Assembly (NCBI GenBank): GCA_025617745.1
Contig: CM046856.1
Span: forward strand, 40,484,888-40,548,887
Direction of reading: 5' to 3'
DNA from: Heliocidaris erythrogramma
Lineage: Eukaryota; Echinodermata; Echinoidea; Camarodonta; Echinometridae
Length of the DNA: 64,000 bases
In this document: piece after piece, positions 1-11,195 of the stretch
Numbering within the stretch: the stretch's first letter is position 1
How the letters are laid out: each line of letters begins with the position of its first letter
Notes under the pieces: generated by a model
Databases searched by the model: none
Seen by the model: the letters and a program-made list of their open reading frames with translations, nothing else
Told to the model about the DNA's origin: nothing
Made by a program: the position numbers and the translations under genes

Positions 1-740
1 TCTCTGGAAGCGGGGGAAAAGCGCTCTCGAGTGATGACAAAAAGCTGATCACTCTTATGAAGAGTCTTAGTCCTATCTAAATACCATTTCAAGGCCCCTC
101 ACCGGACACCAGACCTTATCCTCCTGCACCGAGGAATGGTCCGACAGCGGTCTAAGAAAAATCTCAACTGGTCCAGAGGAAGCAGTCTGATTTTTGGCAA
201 TAAAGGAGGCTTGGGTATAAATCGCACACCATGGTTCTCCCAACGGATGTGACCCAGAGTGATACACAGAGCATGAAGAGTACTCCTCCTCTGTGCATAA
301 GCAAAAGCGACTAAAAACAGCGTCTTGACCGTTAAATGGTGAAGGGACGCTTTACCCAAAGGTTCAAAAGGTGGCTTCGCAAGCACGTCAAGGACCTTGG
401 GTAGACTCCAAGAAGGAGTCAGGCTACGAGTTGATGGACGCTGCAAGAAGAAGGAGCGAGTCAACCTAGCCAAAAGAGGGGAGCTGGAGACTCCCGAACC
501 ATCAGCAAAACCAACGTGGACGGCGGCAATAGCCGAACGATAGCCACGTATGGTTGAAATCGATCTACCCTTATCGCAAAGGGAGATCAAAAAATCAGCA
601 ATAACACCAATAGGGGCTTCACGTGGCGAGACACCCTGATTCTTGCACCAAGAAAAGAAGACCCCTAGACGAGAGTTGTAGAGATCTCTAGTGGAGTCTC
701 TACGGCTTCTCATTACAAACTGGGAGGCCCTCTCGGAAAG
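1..740 (-). pseudogene. Tyrosine recombinase remnant of A1
   Basis: C-terminal gene of the DIRS element, which in this family integrates circular cDNA without target duplication. The minus-strand translation shows the N-terminal core-binding part (SRRDSTRDLYNSRLG, then FLISL-KGRSISTIRGYRSA) and the start of the catalytic part (QRRSTLHAL). It matches the fuller recombinase of A2 and A4. The reading frame overlaps the RT/RNase H frame upstream, as is usual for DIRS. The remnant runs off the window edge and is not intact. Confidence 0.85.
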
Positions 741-2290
741 CCCCGAGTTTCTGGCGTCTTCCCCAACAACGGCCAGGCAGTCAAGTGGAGGACCGCTGGG
801 CGTTGATGAACAATCCCCGAGAGGGGTTGAATTATCAAATCCTCCAGGAGACTCAGGTCTGGAAACCAACGTCTCGCTGGCCAATGTGGGGCTATCAACA
901 AGAGCCAAGTCCCGTCCTCCTTGACCTTCCTCAAGACCTGAGGGATCAGAGGAATGGGGCGAAAAGCGTACCCCCGGATAGCTCCCCAATGGAGGGAAAA
1001 GGCATCCATCGCCCACGCCTCCTGATCCCGAACCCGCGAGCAATACCTCGGGAGTCGGTGATTGAGGGTGGAGGCGAACAGATCGCTCTCCAGAGGACCC
1101 CACACCTCTTGGAGAAGAGCAAACACCTCCGGATGAAGAGTCCACTCTGACGGGAGGCATTTGCCCCAAGACAGAAAATCCGCGATCAGATTGTCCTGAC
1201 CGGGAATGTAGGAGGCTACCGGAATAATGTTCATAGACCGGCACCACCTCCACAGAAGGGAGGCGTCTGTCGCCAGAGAAACTGATGGAAGAAGGGTACA
1301 GAGAGGCTTGCCCTGGGCAAGAAACAAACTGTTCGTCCAGGGGGCGAGAAGGAGCTCGATATCTCTTGGGAGTGGAATCCACCTCAAAGGAGAATCTTTG
1401 CCCAGTCTGAAAAACTTGAGGAGGAGCCCCTGAAAGGGCCTCATCAACAGCCTGCAGTCTGGCAAGACGTCGACTAGACTGGCCAGATAGCCCAGGAATT
1501 GAAGCCATTGTCTGGCTCTGACCCTGCGGGCCACTCGCAATGACCGTGCGGTCATGGTGATAGTCCGAATTCTGTCCCGACTGGGGCGGGCAAGCTGATT
1601 CGGGATATCTATCTCCGCACCCAAGTACATCAGGGTACGTGTGGGAGATAATTCCTATTTTCCCAGTTTATCAGAAAGCCTAAGTCTTGCGTTAGCCGCA
1701 GTAAAAGGCATAACTGATCCAACAGGAGGGACTCTGAGTTTGCAACTAGGATCCAATCGTCTAGATAGACGAATAATCGGAGGCCGCGATTCCGTAGAAA
1801 CGCGGCCAGGGGCGACACTATTCGGATAAAGAGGGGCCGGCCTCAGCCCGAAGGGCAGGGCACAAAATCAAAACGTTTCGCCCTGGAACGCGAATCCCAG
1901 CAAATTTCTCGACAGACAGTGAATGGGAATGTGAAAGTACGCGTCTTTGACCGAGGGAGATCGCAAGGTCGTCCCGCTTGATCAAAGGCAAAATAGATGC
2001 CAAGGTCTCCATGCGAAAATGCACTGGAGGTATAAACCTGTTGATTCTTTTCATATTTAGAATCATACGTAAACCTCCTGAGCGCTTGGGGAATGACAAA
2101 TATTTGGGAGAGACAGAGATGAGGATGATCTCTCACCCTTTCTACAGCGCCCTTTCCCAGCAGCGTGGCGATCTCTGAGGAGATGTGCTGCTGGAAAAGG
2201 GCGGACATTGGAGGCGGGCGGATTCTGATGGCGCCGTTTGGAATTGGCTTTATCAGATCTATGTAAAAGCCGTCGCGCACGACGGATAGC
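713..2290 (-). pseudogene. RT/RNase H remnant of A1
   Basis: Reverse transcriptase and RNase H gene of a DIRS element. RT signatures visible on the minus strand include the KRINRFIPPVHFRMETLAS block, the FGLRP-type block and the YLDDW catalytic motif around 1750-1770. An RNase H-like block (SLATDASLLWRW) lies near 1230-1290. The C-terminal stretch NLIADFLSWGKCLPSEWTLH is typical of DIRS and Ngaro-type RNase H tails. The frame overlaps the recombinase frame over several hundred bases. Broken. Confidence 0.85.
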
Positions 2291-2362
2291 ACAAAGCACA
2301 AAGCACAAAGGCGTCGCCGGAGATTGCCTCCCAAACTGGGAGGAATCTCCGGAGCCGCCTGC

Positions 2363-3346
2363 CTACACTGTCCACAAGCACTCGGGGTAAGGTATCAAAA
2401 GGTCGACTTGGGCGGGGCCTGACCTGGCCCTTGGCGGCGGTCTTACGCCCCCTCTTCCTCTCTCCGAGCCTCTACCACGGTTGCCCAGGGTAGGGGTCTC
2501 AACCCGAGGGATAGTCACAGTCACTCGACGATTTGAGCGGTTAGCGCCTGTCGAGACCGACTTAGACATCGGAAAGGACCGAGCAGGCCGAGTGGGCAAG
2601 AATTGTCTAGCCATCTCCTTTGCCTGTTTGCGACCCTCTCTCTCTTTGTGGAAGACCTCATTAATCTGGCCCCCAAAGAGTTTGGGATGCGAGGAAGGGA
2701 TACCCTGCAAGAGAGGCAGGATGTTTTTCTCTAGCACTCCCAGTGTGGAGAGCGGCGTTGATGCGTAATGTCAATCGCCGCTGATGAGAGCTGAGACCAC
2801 TGAAGTCCAGCTAACAAAAGCAGGAGTTCATCACATTCAGTTCAACTGATCTGGCCCGAAGGCGTAACAGTGAACCCAGGTATGCCGAAAGTCTTAAGCC
2901 CGACCTGACTTTGGTTTCAAAGTTCACTAGGGGCTTCTCGGCGGATCTATAGGACCGAGACTTGAAATTGATATTCAAACGTTGTCCCATACCCAAAATT
3001 TCCTGGGATAAACCCTTGGCTGAAAAGAAGCCCTGGGTATCATCCCGATAGAAAGAGAAGGCACTACCAAAGGGACGTCGGGTAGCCTGACCCGCATCGG
3101 AGAGTGCCTCCCTATCCCCATACTCCTGTTTGAAGTCCGCTGTAAGAGGAATACCAGGAGACGGGCCATGCTGTCTGAATAACAGCGATGGCTGATCACT
3201 GTCGGACTGGACTTGGGGAAAAATTTCTGGCATATACTTCTCTAACAGGGCCTTGGCATCCGCCGCCATAGCCTGACAAGGCTGGGGGTCGTAGCCGGCC
3301 TGAGATTCTGAAACAGACGTGGTAGAAACCTGCGAGACAGAATCAA
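2363..3346 (-). pseudogene. Gag-like remnant of A1 (C-terminal part)
   Basis: The minus-strand translation begins MAADAKALLEKYMPEIFPQV and contains GMGQRLNINFKSRSYRSAEK and an Arg/Gly-rich tail (GNRGRGSERGRGG). It matches the 301-residue gag-like product of A2. The RGG-like tail suggests nucleic-acid binding in place of a CCHC zinc knuckle, none of which is visible. The segment stops at the left end of nested copy B1, and the N-terminal part of gag lies on the other side of B1 (9656-10583). Confidence 0.75.
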
Positions 3347-3379
3347 ATTTGTAAAATCAGCACTGATTTTCTTATTTAC

Positions 3380-3535
3380 TATATAAATCTATATACCTAC
3401 CTATTATGCCTGTAGTCTTGACTACGGGACCCCTTCGAGAATTTAACACACATGAGTCACAATATTGTGCGCACCCCCCGTAATCCTATTGTCCCCTTCG
3501 CCACTCACGCGCGTCAACACGCTACGGCCATCTTC
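3380..3535 (-). repeat. 3' inverted terminal repeat of B1
   Basis: This block has the element-end sequence ctacctattatg, then actacg, then gagtcacaatattgtgcgc. It is an inverted copy of the 5' terminal block of B2 (22376-22495). The perfect palindrome caatattg with a gcgcac arm is a recognisable core of the family-B ITR. Confidence 0.85.
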
Positions 3536-3599
3536 CTCTTTTGCGAGCAATCCCAAGTAGAAACATGTTGCTTGCAAGGTGAGGGGAAGGAGGGAGGGT

Positions 3600-3696
3600 C
3601 ATAGGTAGGTATATAGATTTATATAGTAAATAAGAAAATCACTGCTGATTTTACAAATTTACTGCAATAAATCATATATACCTACCTATTATGCCA
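3600..3696 (-). repeat. Internal complementary region (ICR) of B1
   Basis: The first half of this stretch is the reverse complement of the element's own outer 3' end. The second half is the reverse complement of the family's 5' end, as seen at 22478-22514 in B2. Side by side they reproduce the joint expected when the two ends meet in a circle, which is the hallmark of DIRS-1-type ICRs. Confidence 0.88.
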
Positions 3697-3750
3697 GACC
3701 AGCGCCAACTCAAAGACCGGGAGGCATGTTTCAAGCAGAAGGGAATAGGA

Positions 3751-4740
3751 TTACAGCGAAGAAAACAAAGACACAGCGGCCTTCAAGGTGGCTGACGCAA
3801 ACATAGCCTCACCTGCGGGAACATCCCTAAGGTAGCAAGAAATGAAGGAATTGGGCGAACGCCAATAAGCAGCCTTCAAAATATCAACAAGCGCCACACC
3901 TTGAAACAGAGCCCAAGAAGTGCCGACACTACGAGTATCATGAGCACGAGGCTTACTGTCGGATAAAAGAGCCTCTGTGCCAGCGGCCCTAATAGCTTCA
4001 ACGATCCACCTAGAGATGGAATCAAGAGAGGCAGGAGAAAAAGGCTCTCTAGTGATCAGGAACAACTGATCATCCTTACGATAAGACTTAGTCTTATCAA
4101 TATACCATTTGAGAGCCCTTACAGGACACCAAACTTTGTCCTCACGCACCGAAGAAAAGTCAGAAAGCGGACAATGAAAATCTCAACAGGGCCAGAGGCA
4201 GCTGTCTGATTCTTGGCAATAAAAGAAGCCCTAGGAATCAATCTAACGCCTTTTCTCTCCCAGCGAACATGACCAGGAGGAAGACAGAGAGCATGAAGAG
4301 TACTGCGCCTCTGCCCAGAGGCAATAGCTACCAAAAAGAGCGTCTTAACCGTAAGATGATGAAGCGAAGCTTCACCTAACGGTTCGAAAGGAGGTTTCGC
4401 CAAGGCCTCCAGGACCTTAGGCAGACTCCAAGACGGCACTAACTTAGAAAAGAAGGTCGTTTCAGAAAGAACGAACGAATCAAACCACTTAGTAGCGGGG
4501 AATTGGAAATCCCCGAACCATCTGAGAAACCCGAATGAATGGCCCCGATCACCGAACCGTAGCCTCGGATAGTAGAGATAGATCTCCCTTTGCCAAATAA
4601 CGAGATTAAGAAATCCGCAATTGAACCAATAGGAGCCTTAGAAGGGGTTTGATTTCTCTCTTTGCACCAAAGGAAAAAGGCCGAGAGACGGGAATTGTAA
4701 ATTTCCCTAGTAGAAACCCTACGACTGGACATTAAAAAGT
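3751..4740 (-). pseudogene. Tyrosine recombinase remnant of B1
   Basis: The minus-strand translation shows the recombinase order from N to C terminus: SSRRVSTREIYNSRLSAFF, KGRSISTIRGYGS, SGQRRSTLHALC (first catalytic Arg region), AHDTRSVGTSWALFQGV (His-x-x-Arg box) and SPNSFISCYLRDV (candidate nucleophile Tyr). It is about the usual length for a DIRS recombinase but spread over more than one frame. Broken. Confidence 0.85.
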
Positions 4741-6090
4741 CCGCGGCTCTATCAGAGAGCCCCGACTGTCTTGCAGATTCCGTGACAGGGGCCAAGCAGT
4801 CAAATGAAGAGACTCCGGACTGTGGTGAAGAATCCCCGAAAGGGGCTGCAACACCAGATCCGCTCTTAACGGGAGAACGAACGGTTGAGCCCTTAGGAGG
4901 CTCGTAAGTTCTGGAAACCAATTCCTCCGGGGCCAAAAGGGAGCTATTACAAGCACCCGCGCCCGATCTTCCCTGATTTTCCGCAAGACACGCGGAATCA
5001 GTTGGAAGGGAGGAAAGGCGAATCCCTGAAGGTTCTCCCAGCTGAGGGAGAAAGCATCGAGAGCCCATGCTCCCTGATCGCGAACACGGGAGCAATACTT
5101 CGGCAGCTGGTGATTTAGCACCGACGCAAATAGATCCACTTCCAGTGGACCTAGGCGACTGCGAATGCGGCAAAAGACCTCCGGATGGAGCGTCCATTCC
5201 GATGGAAGATACCTGCCCCGAGACAGAAAATCCGAAATGAGGTTTTCCCGACCGGGGATGAAAGAGGCCACGGGTGTGATTGCCATGCAACGACACCACC
5301 TCCACAGCTGAGCTGCCAGGGCATTCAGGGCAACCGAACGAGTGCCTCCCTGCCGATTGATATATGCCGCCAAAGTAACTAACATTGCCGTTGCAGTGTC
5401 CTCCCCACCCCAACCGAGAGGCGTCCGTCGAAATCGATATCGACGGGAGAGGGGCAGTGAAGGACCTGCCTTGCGCGAGAAACACCTCGCTCGTCCAACA
5501 AGAGAGAAGAGACTTGATCCTTACTGGTACTGGAATCCAGACCAAAAGAGAGTCTTTCCCCGGCTTGAAGAACCTGAGGAGATGTCTCTGAAAGGGTCTC
5601 ATGAGGAGCCGGCAGTCCTCTAGAACATCGACTAGACTGGCTAGATAACCTAAGTCTTGAGTAAGAGAGACGAGCAAACGAGTCTCGTCCAACAAACGAT
5701 CGCGCGACTCCGCAAGGAGAAGCCAATCGTCCAGGTAGCAAAAATAGCCGAAGGCCGCGTCGCCTCAGAGAGGCTGCCAGCACGGCTACAACCTGAGTAA
5801 GAACCCGAGGGACTGGGCGCAGCCCGAAGGGAAGAGTGCGAAAGCGATAAGTCTCTGAGAGGAAGGAAAAACCCCAGAAGATCGCGCGAAGCACGATGAA
5901 TGGGAAAGTGGAAATACGCATCTTCGAAAACTATCAAGACCGCGTAGTGCTTCCTCTTGATCAACAGGAGAATGGAGGCGAGAGTCTCCATCCGAAAATG
6001 TACTGAAGTTTTCCCGAGCGCTTGGGAAAAACAAAAGTCGGAGAAAGGGAAAAAGACAGCCAGTCTCTTACCCTTTCTATAGCCCACTTA
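4732..6090 (-). pseudogene. RT/RNase H remnant of B1
   Basis: DIRS-type RT and RNase H on the minus strand. The visible blocks are VHFRMETLASILLLIKRK and LPFGLRPVPRVLTQVVAVL, an RNase H-type ISTDASRLGWGGH with GNVSYFGGI following, and the NLISDFLSRGRYLPSEWTLH tail. The RNase H end overlaps the recombinase frame. Broken in several places. Confidence 0.82.
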
Positions 6091-6130
6091 ATCAACAGAG
6101 ATTCAATCTCTGATGAGGCACGAGAACGAG

Positions 6131-8613
6131 CTAGGGCCTGTGAGGTGACCGAGTTCCTATAGCCCCTCCGGGGAGCGCGGCGGACAGATCTATGAAGAAT
6201 CCGTCTCGTCCGTCAAAGAGAACAAAAGCTTCCCCGGAGATGGCCTCCCAAGCGGGGAGAAAGGAACGAAGACAGCCACCAACCAAGACGCGGACAGAGG
6301 CTCGCATCGACTTAGGATGAGCATGTAAACAAGACAGACCTGTTATCGCGCATCGCCAAAAGCAAAGGACCCGAGACGGAACATCCGAGAGAAGCAGTGC
6401 GATGTCCGACTCCTTAACCCAAAGGGCCGTAAGAACCAAGACTCTGCGACGGTACATGACCGAGGCAGCTGCAGTGGAAAACTATGACCACTGCAAACCA
6501 AACATGACGCTTAAAAGAAGCGCCGCTTCAATGCGTCCATAATCCAGCTTGAAATCCTCCGCAAGAGAAATACCCTCGGAGGAATCCCGCTGCCTGAACC
6601 CAAACAAAGTCGAACCCTGCGCGCGGGCTGACTGAAAGTCAGGGAAAGTTTAGAACAAAGCAATCGCTTCTACCCCACAAAGGGAGAGCGACTAAGGCTC
6701 TGCCTGCCCCAGCGATTCGGAAACCGAAGCTTGAGAAGCCGCTTCCAAAACTGGTTCTGCCTGAAATGATCAAGACAAAGGATCACGAACAAAGGCCGAA
6801 ACAGTCGGATTCACGCATGAACCGCCATAAGCCTCCTCACCCGACGGAGCCCCAAGGCTGCGAGAATAGAAGGCGCATGTGATCCCATCACAGACAAAGA
6901 AGAATAAACCATAAAAGGCTAATTAGTCTCGATGTCCGACCCAAAAGAGGGACAAAAACAGGGGATGTGATGCCTGGTACAAGGGACCAACCCTGAGTCT
7001 GGGCAAAGCCCATCTCACACCGAACATCTCAGCTTGAGAGACCGGAGGGTTAGCTAAACCCAATGGGCAAGAGGCAGGCAAAGCCTTGCCTCTTTTAGCC
7101 CCTTCCCTAGGCTTCTGATTGGCCCAAAAAGAGCCTAAGACGAAACCCGCTTTTCAGAGCGTTTATTCGGTTTCGTTCGGATCCCCGAAGCCCTTCGGGA
7201 ACACGAACCGAACCCTCCGCTGAGGGACGCTCACCTCCCTTTATGGGAGAAGTGCGCTGAGGGTATTGAACCCAAAGACGCGCACCAATTACCCATATCT
7301 GCTGAGCAAGAAGATGCAACAGCCATGGGCCGGGCGCCAAGGCGCCCAGTGCAAGGGCGGACCGGGATGACCCAGCAAAGGAACGCCAACAAAGGACTCA
7401 GCAGGCAGAGCCCCGCATGGTTCAACGAAAGTCTCCTCGCCCGGCGGCGCCCCAAGGGCCGCGGGAATAGGAGGCACATGCGAAACCGACTCAGACAAAG
7501 ACGAATCAAACACAAAAGGCTGATTAGTCTCAAAGTCAAACCCCTGAATAGGGACAGAAGTCAGGGTTGAAGTAGCCGGTACAAAGGACCAACCCTGATT
7601 CTGAGCAAAAGCCCGCATCATGCTGAACATGTCAGCTTGAGAGGAGCTAGCTGGGTTAGCCAGGCCAGACGGGCAAGAGGCCGGCAAAGCCTTGCCACTT
7701 TTTGCCTTCTTCTTGGCCTTTTTCTTGGCTGGCTCGACAAGAGTCGTAGCCGAAACCCTTTTCTAAGAACGCTTAATCGGATTCCTTCGGAAACACGAAC
7801 CGATCCCTCCGCGGAGGGACGTTCACTTCCCATAAAGGGATTGGAGCGCTCATGGCGTAAGCCTAGAGAATCGCCCAAATCACCCATATTGGCTAAGCAA
7901 GAAGATGCAGTAGCCATGGGTTGGGAGCTAAAAGCTCCCAGTGCGGGGGCAGACCGAGATGACTCGGTATGTGCCCGATGACTACTAAAGGCGTGTGAAC
8001 CCGCTATTGGACCGCTAGAAAGCGGCAATAGGGGAGCACTAGTAGTCACGCACTCAGGTGAAAACACCTGTTGCTCCGAAGAGCGTCCATAATTGTTAGC
8101 TCGAGCATTCCCATTAGCTGGCAATGTAGACAGCCCAGGAAGTACTCGTTCCCCCATATGGCGTTTGCCGGGGGCTAGGGTTTGAGAACCCAGACCAACA
8201 TGGACTAAGCCCGTGGGTTGCCCTGCAGTAGTGGGGCGCGTCTCCCCTAACGGATCAGAGCGAGTGAACGCTACCGTACGGGAAACAACCGCCTCCCCCC
8301 TCTGGTCTCAGCGACTGGGGGATTGGAATCGTTAGATATCCAAACCACTAGAATCTGACGCCACCCACCCCGAAACCACGGGCTTCGGAGTTGACAATCC
8401 CGACTCAGTTAACGCCACCCGTCCCGAAGCCGCAAGCTACGAGACTGGCAAACTCTGCAAGGAAACACCACTAGGCAACTTACCCTTAGCCCTCCTCCCT
8501 CCCCCATGTACCGAAGTACTCGGGAGAGTTCTGGAAGGCCGAGTCGTCTTGCTAGACGACTCTTCGGAAGAAGCAGGTCTCCTTGACCTAGCTGCTTCTT
8601 CTTCCGAATCCAT
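6131..8613 (-). pseudogene. Gag-like remnant of B1
   Basis: The start is placed at the ATG at 8613-8611, where the product begins MDSEEEAARSRRPASSEESS, a Ser/acidic N-terminus shared with B2 and B3. Downstream the recognisable family-B blocks recur (FAQNQGWSFVP, SLSESVSHVPPIPAALGAPP). The region is longer than in B2 because a block of about 0.6 kb is present twice (see the repeat at 6780-7990). No zinc-knuckle motif is seen. Broken. Confidence 0.7.
6780..7990 (-). repeat. ~0.6-kb direct duplication in the gag region of B1
   Basis: Two diverged copies follow each other. Landmarks that recur about 600 bp apart are the 'gggaccaaccctga' block (near 6986 and 7586), the 'gcaagaagatgca' block (near 7307 and 7897) and the Gly/Pro-rich PPGEE coding stretch. 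B2 has a single copy of this block. The divergence between the two units suggests an old duplication. Confidence 0.7.
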
Positions 8614-8808
8614 ACCACTGCAATAAAACAGACAATAAAGTATACTTTTCAAAATAAGAAATACTTCAACTGAATGCAGTAAAATAAGGGTAAATTTTAT
8701 TTGGGAGATACGCACAAAAGAATTTTCACAGCCAAAAAACCGTAAGAACAAACACCGAACCCAAAGGCTCGGTGACAAACGGAAACACCCGCAAACACAC
8801 AGAAATAT

Positions 8809-9501
8809 CCACTCCCGGGTACATTTCTGTAAAATAGTTGGTATTTTCTGTCGCATGTACTAAAGGTATGGGGGAAAAAATAAGATAAATATTTTAAATA
8901 CTTGCTTTCAAATTCAGCCCTTAAAAATCTCACTCCTACCTCAAATGGCCGTTAGGAAGAACTTTTGATATTTTCAGCAAAATCCAAAGTCAAAATCTTG
9001 TCCAAAACCGGAGAAATCCCCGCCGATTTGTTTCGCGATCGCGTGTTGTTTACAAACTGCCGATGTCTTAGACTAAAATCGGCCAATACAATTTTTGTCC
9101 ACGAAGAAACTCGGGATCGCAAGCGCACATCGATCTTTACGATCGCGCACACAGAAAATCGGAACTTTTCCGTGTATGCCATAGGGACCGAATTTTTGAG
9201 GACAAAACTCTTTTGGGGAGATGTCAGCGCCCGCGGCGACCAGGAAATGTACACAATGACTCCGATAGCTCGTTTCGCGAGAATCAACAGTAAATTACGG
9301 ATTTGATTTTTGAAAATATCTTTTCCAACATTGGTGAGTTGAATTTATTGTATTTCTTGGATATTTTGGGGTCGGTTTTTGAAAATTAAATGCCGATTTT
9401 GAGTGAATATTGGTGACTTTTGTGCAGTGGTGTTTTAAAAAGATGAGGTGTATGACTGCCTACATTATACACACGAAGTATAGGAATGTAGCTATGAGTG
9501 G
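8809..9501. mobile_element. ~693-bp insert with short terminal inverted repeats inside B1 5' leader
   Basis: The B2 leader runs straight from the 'cccgcaaacaca' block to 'atctacgtggggctgaccg'. In B1 the same two blocks are separated by about 700 bp. The insert begins ccactc and ends gagtgg, with further matching bases inside (ctacatt-type blocks), so it looks like a non-autonomous DNA transposon. No transposase-like frame is visible, and the short frames inside it match nothing I recognise. Any target duplication is very short (TA/TAT) and uncertain. Confidence 0.55.
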
Positions 9502-9655
9502 AACTATCTACGTGGGGCTGACCGTGAAAGAGAAAAATAAATGCCAAGAAAGGGAAACAAAAATCCCTTGCAATCGGCAAGAGTGACTACTAAAACACAA
9601 AGTACTATAATCTAAGCGAATATAGGTACCTAAAAGTGCTTTAAATGTGCGAAAA

Positions 9656-10583
9656 AGCGACCAGAGCCCCGATTCGCATTGACTGCCGGGGGGTGGACGG
9701 GCTGCTGCATTGCAGCACTACAGGGAATAGCACCCGGATCACTGACGTTGGTCAGTGGCTGGCGGGAACCAGCAGTCTTCCGCTGCGAGAACCTGCTCGA
9801 GGAGGAGGTCTTCTTAGCGGGATGCGGATTTGCGTTACCGGCTGTAATTCCCCCAGACACACCGACGGTGGTCGGATGTCGGGGGAAGCCAGTAACACTG
9901 GGTGAAATCTCGCTAGGCACCCCGACAGTGGTCGGGGTCGGCAAGACCCAGTATTAAACATCATTAGCTGACCGCTTAGCGGTCTTACCAGTTAATGCCC
10001 CCTCCAGGCTCCCGAAGGTGGTCGGGGGTCGAGAGGACCTGGTAATACTAGCTACCGCCCCCCCCCCCAACTGCAGACGCGGTGGTCGTGAGTTGGAGGG
10101 AGCTAGAATTGCTGCTGACGGGTGTTCGGTCCGAAGACTTATGAACACCTAACTTACCTATAAAGCCTGTCTTGCTCGACGCCCTGGGCGTTGTGGCGTG
10201 CGCCTGTAATCCAGCTACCAGTGGAAGTTATAAACTGATTCAGCGGACCCAGGTTCGAGACTGAGTCACGTCTTTCGGATGGTGACGTTAAAGGTCGGTC
10301 CCAGACGTAAATAATCATACCTGATTGATACACGTCTGTAAAAACCCAATTACACACACACGCTCCCGGTACAAAACTACCAGAGCGAGCCGACATACTG
10401 ACGCCCTTACCTCCCCTGACCATCGTGTTTTACTCCCTGGTAGGCGAGCGAAACACAGAGGTCTCCAACACACTCACTGGGCTGACGCCCTTATAAGTGA
10501 GAGTAGTGGAAGGGAGGGAAGAAGAATTGGAAGAGCACGGAGGCAACCAAGACCTCGATTGCTCTTCCTCCGAAGAACTCATA
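9656..10583 (-). pseudogene. Gag N-terminal region of A1 with degenerate repeats
   Basis: The start is placed at the ATG near 10583, giving MSSSEEEQSRSWLPPCSSNS, a Ser/acidic N-terminus like that of family-B gag. Further on, the minus-strand translation has several Pro/Thr-rich units built on PTTVGV or PTTFGS and spaced roughly 20-25 residues apart. At the DNA level these are GC-rich and locally palindromic (ggtggtcgggg). The same block, shorter, is present in A2 at 32600-32769. Function is unknown. Broken. Confidence 0.6.
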
Positions 10584-11039
10584 ATCACCTGTAAGGAGAT
10601 ATAAAAGAGTCAAACAATAAACAATTGTAAAGAAAAGGGCATACAAACGAGAGTGAAACAGAATGGAATTTTCCAGCGCAGTGTGTGGAAAATTCCATTC
10701 ACGCACTACTAAAGAACACTCTCGTAAGGGTATCATGCACACAACAGCCACACACACGAAACACCAACGAAACGTTACAGGGCTGAGCGCCCGGCAAAAC
10801 GCCAAAGCGAATGCCCTGGGCAACTATACGAAAGAGGTGAAAAGTGAGGTATGAATTTAAGCTCAAATATCACCAATTGAAAATAAATATGTGACAGACA
10901 TAAACCGACACTAAACAGATATTAAAACAAGTCTAGGACTGAAATATTGGCAAAAGTCACCAGAAAACGCGCTAAAAGAGTAGCAAACTCTGAATTTTCG
11001 CGCAAGATAGTGACTTAGCTGCAACTCTTTAGGCTGCGA

Positions 11040-11195
11040 GAAGGAAAGAGGAGGATTGTGTGCGCGCGCGTCATGCGTACGTGCACAGAGGAAGGCGTGA
11101 TGCAGTGACTTTAATTACTCGAATGGCTTACTCGAATGGCTTGCGTAGTCAGAAGACTAGCAAATAGGTAGGTACATTGATTTATAGTAGTAAAT
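11040..11195 (-). repeat. 5' inverted terminal repeat of A1
   Basis: The block ends in gactagcaaataggtaggt and a tail of gtagtaaat. It is the inverted counterpart of the 3' ITRs of A2 (28431-28540), A3 (42694-42850) and A4 (60084-60230). Shared landmarks are actacgcaagccattcgag, the gcacgtacgcatgac block and 'cacacaatcctcctctt'. This is the only family-A 5' end in the window. Confidence 0.88.

Larger units (their letters stand above)
3347..9655 (-). mobile_element. DIRS family B copy B1, nested in A1
   Basis: Second DIRS family, also on the minus strand. The 3' end begins with the family-B terminus (tttgtaaaatcag) directly against A1 gag sequence. It is followed by an ITR, an ICR (3600-3696), recombinase, RT/RNase H, gag and a 5' leader. 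The copy lacks a recognisable 5' terminal repeat where it meets A1 near 9655. It carries a ~693-bp insert (8809-9501) and a long internal duplication in the gag region. Broken, with roughly ten breaks. It is older-looking than the family A copies. Confidence 0.88.
1..11195 (-). mobile_element. DIRS family A copy A1 (3' end outside window), split by nested copy B1
   Basis: DIRS-type tyrosine-recombinase retrotransposon read on the minus strand. Positions 1-3346 hold recombinase, RNase H, RT and gag remnants. Positions 9656-11195 hold the gag start region, the 5' leader and the 5' inverted terminal repeat, which ends in the family-A terminus around 11160-11195. Between them lies copy B1 of another family in the same orientation. 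The family assignment rests on close similarity to A2 (28383-32769), A3 and A4. The 3' terminal repeat and ICR must lie left of base 1. The right flank is the endonuclease domain of a LINE, so A1 inserted into that LINE. A1 is broken, with several breaks. It looks fairly young, because long stretches are nearly identical to A2 and A4. Confidence 0.9.

Noticed and set aside
785-1150. Plus-strand frames across the DIRS copies (for example 785-1150, 5342-5623, 29785-30066)
   Set aside because: They are antisense shadows of conserved minus-strand coding sequence, recur wherever the same family recurs, and show no independent domain.
99-1508. Long minus-strand frame that could be taken as a host phage-integrase-like gene
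   Set aside because: Its neighbours are RT/RNase H and gag with ITR and ICR, and the same set recurs many times. It is the recombinase of a DIRS element, partly overlapped by a shadow frame.
3360-3700. Recurrent short repeats with spacers (aggtaggta / tacctacct) suggestive of a CRISPR-like array
   Set aside because: The repeats are the ITR and ICR of DIRS copies, occur once per element, and are inverted relative to each other. The window is eukaryotic.
8965-9306. 113-residue plus-strand frame in the B1 insert
   Set aside because: No recognisable motif and an equally long frame on the other strand, so it is probably chance in a GC-mixed insert.
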